From CAZPUI01 sp964415525 (GTDB lineage: Bacteria > Acidobacteriota > Holophagae > Holophagales > Holophagaceae): a stretch of 10,338 nucleotides of DNA. The notes under the pieces are model-generated. The model saw only the letters and a list, made by a program, of their open reading frames with translations. It ran no database searches and was not told the DNA's origin. This document shows, one piece after another, positions 7,054-10,338 of the stretch (the first letter of the stretch is position 1; every line of letters starts with the position of its first letter). The stretch covers positions 1 through 10,338 of the forward strand of contig CAYQAS010000134.1 in assembly GCA_964415525.1 (NCBI GenBank). The letters are read 5' to 3'. Both the position numbers and the translations under genes were made by a program.

Positions 7054-8399
7054 GAACCCTCATCCGCGGCGGCCGCGTGGCCGTGCAGGATCGGCTGGAG
7101 CCCTTCGACCTGCTCTTGGAGGAGGGCCATGTCGCCGCCCTCGGTCCGAACTTGGAGGTCTCGGCGGATCGCGTGCTGGATGCGACGGGCGCCTATGTCT
7201 TACCGGGCTTCATCGATCTCCACACACACCTGGAGGACCGCATCGGTCGCTTCCAGCTGGCGGATGGCTATGGGCGTGGGTCGGCCGCGGGCGTGCTGAA
7301 TGGCGTGACGACCCTCTGCAGCTTCGTCACCCAGAATCCCTGCGAGCCCCTGGCCACGGCCATCCTCCGGGCCCGCTCCAAGGCCGAAGGCCACTCCCAC
7401 GCCGATGTGGCGTGGCACGTGACCCCTACGACGTTCAGCGAGGCTGATCTGGGTTTCCTGGAAGCACTGCCGGGTTCGGGCTATCGCACCTGCAAGCTCT
7501 ACAGCACCTATCGAGACGCGGGCATCTTCGCCGACCTGGAGCGCATGGAGGCCCTTTTCCGGCGTCTTACACCGAAGGGCATGGGCTTCCTCATCCACTG
7601 CGAGGCGGATGACGAGATGCCCAGCGTGGCGCCCGAGGCCCTGGATCTCACCAGTGCCCTGGCCCACGCACGTCTGCGGGGCGCCGAAGCCGAGGCCACC
7701 GCCATCCGGCGCGTGGCGGACATGGCGGCCCGCACCGGCGCCCGCGTGCACATCGTGCATGTGTCCAGCCCCAGCGGTGCGGCGGCGGTGGTGGAAGGCC
7801 GCCGCCGCGCCGCCCTCACGGCGGAGACCTGCCCGCAGTACCTCTGGCTTGGCGAGGGCTGGCTGGCGCGTCCAGACGGCCATCGGTGGATCTGCAGCCC
7901 GCCCCTGCGGCTCGATCCATCAGTTCACCGCGACCTCGCGCGATCCGGAGCCTTCGACGTGCTCGCCACGGACCACTGCGCCTTCACCAAGCGGGACAAG
8001 GACGACTGGGATCATCGTGATATCCGCACCGTCGCCAATGGCCTGCCGGGCCTAGGTGCCGTGGCCCATCTGGCGTGGAAGGTCTGGGAGGACGATCCCG
8101 ATGGGGCGGCCCTCGCCCTGGCGCGCCACCTCGCCCAAGAACCCGCACGGGTCGCGGGCCTCGACCACCGCAAGGGTGCCCTGCGCCCCGGCCTGGATGC
8201 CGACGTGGTGGTGCTGGATCCGAACGGCCCCCTGAGACCCCTGCGCTCCAGCCTTTCCGACGTGCACGAACCCTACCCCGGCTTCACCAGCTCCCTCGCC
8301 TTCCGGCACGTCCTGCGTCGGGGCGTGGCCATCGTCGAACACGACATCCTCTGTCCCATCGATTCACCGTCCGGCATCCTTCTCCAGGCCGCGCCCTGA
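7050..8399 (+). CDS. hyuA: Dihydropyrimidinase/hydantoinase-like cyclic amidohydrolase
   Basis: Binuclear-zinc cyclic amidohydrolase that would open a cyclic ureide or imide ring formed during purine breakdown. It has 449 residues, close to E. coli HyuA/YgeZ (about 461). Metal ligands are complete: H58 and H60 in GFIDLHTH, K149 (the carboxylated bridging lysine, in TCKLYSTY), H183 in LIHCEAD, H237 in IVHVSS and D308 in ATDHCAFTK. ETCPQYL (259-265), CSPPLR (282-287) and NGLPG (330-334) are typical of the dihydropyrimidinase branch and are shared with E. coli HyuA. The reading frame extends upstream inside the previous gene, but homology begins at the ATG at 7050, which overlaps the previous TGA as ATGA; GAGGCGGTG at 7035-7043 is a plausible ribosome site. 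Allantoinase and dihydroorotase are the main alternatives; the neighbours favour the HyuA role. Confidence 0.9.
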   Translation: MRTLIRGGRVAVQDRLEPFDLLLEEGHVAALGPNLEVSADRVLDATGAYVLPGFIDLHTHLEDRIGRFQLADGYGRGSAAGVLNGVTTLCSFVTQNPCEPLATAILRARSKAEGHSHADVAWHVTPTTFSEADLGFLEALPGSGYRTCKLYSTYRDAGIFADLERMEALFRRLTPKGMGFLIHCEADDEMPSVAPEALDLTSALAHARLRGAEAEATAIRRVADMAARTGARVHIVHVSSPSGAAAVVEGRRRAALTAETCPQYLWLGEGWLARPDGHRWICSPPLRLDPSVHRDLARSGAFDVLATDHCAFTKRDKDDWDHRDIRTVANGLPGLGAVAHLAWKVWEDDPDGAALALARHLAQEPARVAGLDHRKGALRPGLDADVVVLDPNGPLRPLRSSLSDVHEPYPGFTSSLAFRHVLRRGVAIVEHDILCPIDSPSGILLQAAP

Positions 8400-8415
8400 C
8401 TCCCCAGGAGCTTCC

Positions 8416-9609
8416 ATGATCACACCCGAGATCCGAAAGCACGCCGAAGCCTTCCAGGCCCTGCCCTCCGACCTCTTCCAAAAGGACTTCCTCCTCACCT
8501 GGGACCACGCGGATCCACAGATCCGCGCCATCCTGGAACTGGCGGAGACTTTCAAGCGGATGCATCAGGCGGGCCTGAGCTATCGCGCCTTCCAGACCGG
8601 CCTCGCGATTTCCATCTTCCGCGACAACTCCACCCGCACCCGCTTCAGCTACGCCTCTGCCGCCAGCGCCATGGGTCTGAGCCTCTCCGAACTGGACGAG
8701 CAGAAGAGCCAGGTGGCCCATGGCGAGACCGTGCGCGAGACCGCCAACATGATCAGCTTCCTCACCGAGGTGATCGGCATCCGGGACGACATGTTCCTGG
8801 GCGAGGGCCACACCTACATGAAGGAGGTCGGTGACGCCCTCACGGACGGGACCGCCCAGGGCGTGCTGCACCGCCGTCCCAGCGTGATCAACCTGCAGTG
8901 CGACGTGGACCATCCCACCCAGAGCCTCGCGGATCTCGCGTGGCTGAAGCGCCACTTCGGAAGCCTGGAGGAACTGCGCGGAAAGAAGATCGCCATGACC
9001 TGGGCCTACAGCCCCAGCTATGGCAAGCCCCTGAGCGTGCCCCAGGGCATCATCGGCCTCATGACCCGCTTCGGCATGGACGTGCGCCTCGCGCATCCCG
9101 AGGGCTACGGCCTCATTCCCGAAGTCGTGGAGATGGCCGGGAAGCAGGCCCAGGCGAGCGGCGGCAGCTTCCAGGTGATGAACGCCATGGAGGACGCCTT
9201 CGAGGGCGCCCACATCGTCTATCCCAAGTCCTGGGCGCCGTACCACGTCATGCAGCAGCGCACGGCGCTCCTCCAGACGAACGATCGCGACGGCCTGAAG
9301 GATCTGGAAAAGGCCTGCCTCGCCAACAACGCCAAGTTCACCTCCTGGGAGTGCGACCGGGCGAAGATGAACCTCACCCACAAGGGCAAGGCCCTCTACA
9401 TGCACTGCCTGCCCGCGGACATCAGCGGCGTGAGCTGCAAGCAGGGCGAAGTGAGTTCCGAAGTCTTCGAGCAGTACCGCATTCCGACCTATCACGAAGC
9501 CAGCTACAAGCCCTTCGTCATCAGCGCGTTGATGTTCCTGACACGCGTCCAGGATCCGGCCACGAAGCTCCGGAACCTCCTGGGCCGCGCCGAGCCGCTG
9601 AGCCTTTAA
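8416..9609 (+). CDS. ygeW: Knotted carbamoyltransferase YgeW
   Basis: Member of the aspartate/ornithine carbamoyltransferase superfamily, 397 residues against 396 for E. coli YgeW. The carbamoyl-phosphate loop FRDNSTRTRFSYAS is at 68-81 (S72-T73-R74-T75), DHPTQSLADL at 165-174 supplies the conserved HPTQ, and HCLPADISG at 330-338 is the HCLP signature. WAYSPSYGKPLSVPQG (196-211) and HGETVRETANMISF (102-115) match E. coli YgeW closely as I recall it, much more than ornithine or aspartate transcarbamylases. In the cluster it is thought to run catabolically, phosphorolysing a carbamoylated amine (N-carbamoyl-2,3-diaminopropionate is proposed) to carbamoyl phosphate, which a carbamate kinase could turn into ATP. 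No carbamate kinase is visible here. AGGAG at 8405-8409 precedes the ATG, 16 nt after the previous stop. Confidence 0.95.
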   Translation: MITPEIRKHAEAFQALPSDLFQKDFLLTWDHADPQIRAILELAETFKRMHQAGLSYRAFQTGLAISIFRDNSTRTRFSYASAASAMGLSLSELDEQKSQVAHGETVRETANMISFLTEVIGIRDDMFLGEGHTYMKEVGDALTDGTAQGVLHRRPSVINLQCDVDHPTQSLADLAWLKRHFGSLEELRGKKIAMTWAYSPSYGKPLSVPQGIIGLMTRFGMDVRLAHPEGYGLIPEVVEMAGKQAQASGGSFQVMNAMEDAFEGAHIVYPKSWAPYHVMQQRTALLQTNDRDGLKDLEKACLANNAKFTSWECDRAKMNLTHKGKALYMHCLPADISGVSCKQGEVSSEVFEQYRIPTYHEASYKPFVISALMFLTRVQDPATKLRNLLGRAEPLSL

Positions 9610-9610
9610 C

Positions 9611-9752
9611 CACGAAATCACACGAAGCCGATTGAAATGAAAACCAGCCACGAAGGACCACGAAGCCGCCCCTCGGGCGGACACGAAGAGAAAGCAAGGC
9701 AACACAGGCCGGATTTCCTTCGTGGTCCTTCGTGGCCCTTCGTGGCTTCGTT
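9611..9752. repeat. Intergenic CACGAAG heptamer array with a perfect 19-bp inverted repeat
   Basis: The 163-bp gap after ygeW is mostly repeats. CACGAA(G) occurs on the + strand at 9611, 9621, 9649, 9659 and 9682, and its complement CTTCGTG at 9718, 9728 and 9738, with a degenerate copy at 9746. Neighbouring copies are often exactly 10 bp apart, one helical turn. GCCACGAAGGACCACGAAG (9647-9665) is perfectly inverted at 9718-9736, around a 52-nt spacer. As RNA this would be a long hairpin just before the next gene's ribosome site. Heptamer arrays of this kind occur between genes in several high-GC phyla, so I read it as a dispersed extragenic repeat. It may also reduce read-through between ygeW and the PLP gene, though no good T-tract follows. 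Confidence 0.85.
9666..9680 (+). other. GC hairpin nested in the inverted-repeat spacer
   Basis: CCGCCC (9666-9671), loop CTC, GGGCGG (9675-9680): a perfect 6-bp stem that abuts the 5' arm of the 19-bp inverted repeat. It would stack directly on the larger stem in a transcript. There is no T-run after it, so it is not a terminator by itself. Confidence 0.5.
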
Positions 9753-9772
9753 CTTTTGACAGGAGTTGTCGT

Positions 9773-10338
9773 ATGTCCCGCATCGTGACGTCCATCGACA
9801 CAGCCGTGGTGAAGCGCACGGCGCAGCGCTGCCGGGAGCGCGGGATCACCATTCCCACCTTCCAGCAGATGCGCTGCCCGGAGACCATCCCCGCCGCGAT
9901 CCAGGCCAGGCTCGACGGGGTGGGCCTCTGGGATGTGGATCCCGTGAACCTCTTCCGCATTTCGTGGAAGAACGACATCACCACCGGCCGGTTCGGAGGC
10001 GTGAACGTGCTGGAGATCCCCCAGGCCCTGACCGGCGTGAAGGCGCGGATCTTCGGGATGATCGGGAAGTACTTCCCCACCGGCGCCCATAAGGTCGGCG
10101 CGGCCTTCGGGTGTCTCGTGCCGCGGCTCGTGAGCGGGGTCTTCGACCCGGAGAAGCACAAGGCGGTGTGGCCCAGCACGGGGAACTACTGCCGTGGCGG
10201 CGCCTTCGACAGCGTGATCCTGGGCTGCGTGCCGGTGGCGGTGCTTCCGGAGAACATGTCGAAGGAACGCTTCACCTGGCTGGCGGAGATCGGCGCGGAG
10301 GTCATCGCCACGCCGGGCTGCGAGAGCAACGTGAAGGA
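9773..10338 (+). CDS. Fold-type II PLP-dependent enzyme, cysteine-synthase-like (3' partial)
   Basis: An open frame starts at ATG 9773 and runs off the window, giving 188 full codons. AGGAG (9761-9765) lies 7 nt before the start. The predicted PLP Schiff-base lysine is K107 in FPTGAHKVGAAFG (101-113), and WPSTGNYCRGGAFDS (133-147) is a substrate/cofactor loop of the STGN type. This places it in the tryptophan-synthase-beta/cysteine-synthase superfamily. It has an unusually long N-terminal segment: about 106 residues precede the lysine, against roughly 40-45 in CysK. It resembles the loosely named 'PLP-dependent protein, beta subunit' or cysteine-synthase-like proteins of anaerobes. It is clearly different from the enzyme at 5839-7053 and from what I recall of DpaL. 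The role is unknown; position after ygeW suggests an ammonia-lyase or thiol-addition step at the end of the pathway. The C-terminal half is not visible. Confidence 0.85.
   Translation, partial: MSRIVTSIDTAVVKRTAQRCRERGITIPTFQQMRCPETIPAAIQARLDGVGLWDVDPVNLFRISWKNDITTGRFGGVNVLEIPQALTGVKARIFGMIGKYFPTGAHKVGAAFGCLVPRLVSGVFDPEKHKAVWPSTGNYCRGGAFDSVILGCVPVAVLPENMSKERFTWLAEIGAEVIATPGCESNVK

Noticed and set aside
9756..9761. A perfect TTGACA just before the last gene
   Set aside because: A -10 box at normal spacing would fall at about 9779, inside the coding region and after the ribosome site, so it cannot drive this start. I see no TATAAT-like box there.
9610..9772. A CRISPR array
   Set aside because: The repeats are 7 bp long, occur in both orientations and lack uniform unique spacers of 25-40 bp.
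8284..10179. A 631-codon open frame on the minus strand opposite ygeW and the last PLP gene
   Set aside because: It runs straight through the intergenic repeat and across two well-supported + strand genes. Its composition is that of an antisense shadow and it has no recognisable motif or good ribosome site.

Overview
This is a GC-rich window, visibly well above 60% G+C, and almost every base is coding. It carries one co-directional (+ strand) catabolic cluster that matches the 'selenium-linked' anaerobic purine-degradation gene set (E. coli xdhD/ssnA/hyuA/ygeW/ygeX/ygeY neighbourhood; clostridial relatives). GC content, strong AGGAGG-type ribosome sites and a CACGAAG-rich intergenic repeat suggest a free-living or host-associated anaerobe or facultative anaerobe. 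An Acidobacteriota of the Holophaga/Geothrix type is my best guess, held with low confidence; a high-GC deltaproteobacterial lineage is the alternative.

Layout. (1) Positions 1-4544: a tightly coupled block of a xanthine dehydrogenase-type molybdenum subunit (5' end outside the window), its 2Fe-2S subunit, its FAD subunit and a guanine deaminase, joined by an 8-bp overlap and two ATGA overlaps. (2) Positions 4545-4628: the first AT-rich gap, with a possible promoter preceded by a hairpin. (3) Positions 4629-9609: a YgeY-type M20 hydrolase, a zinc-ribbon threonine-synthase-like PLP enzyme, a dihydropyrimidinase/hydantoinase-like amidohydrolase and a YgeW-type knotted carbamoyltransferase, all closely packed. 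(4) Positions 9610-9772: an intergenic region built from CACGAAG heptamers with a perfect 19-bp inverted repeat. (5) 9773 to the end: the N-terminal 188 residues of a second, different fold-type II PLP enzyme that continues past the window.

How the genes fit together (inference resting on family knowledge). Guanine is deaminated to xanthine. The molybdo-iron-sulfur flavoprotein interconverts purine oxidation states (hypoxanthine/xanthine/urate). After ring reduction or opening by enzymes not in this window, the cyclic amidohydrolase and the M20 hydrolase open and trim ureido/amide intermediates. YgeW would phosphorolyse a carbamoylated amine to carbamoyl phosphate, an ATP source through a carbamate kinase not seen here. 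A PLP lyase would then deaminate the remaining small diamino acid (2,3-diaminopropionate in the E. coli-type scheme). The notable point is that the usual lyase YgeX/DpaL is absent from the window. Its slot between ygeY and hyuA holds a threonine-synthase-like protein, and a second unusual PLP enzyme sits just after ygeW.

I see no tRNA, rRNA, CRISPR array, transposase or transcription regulator.
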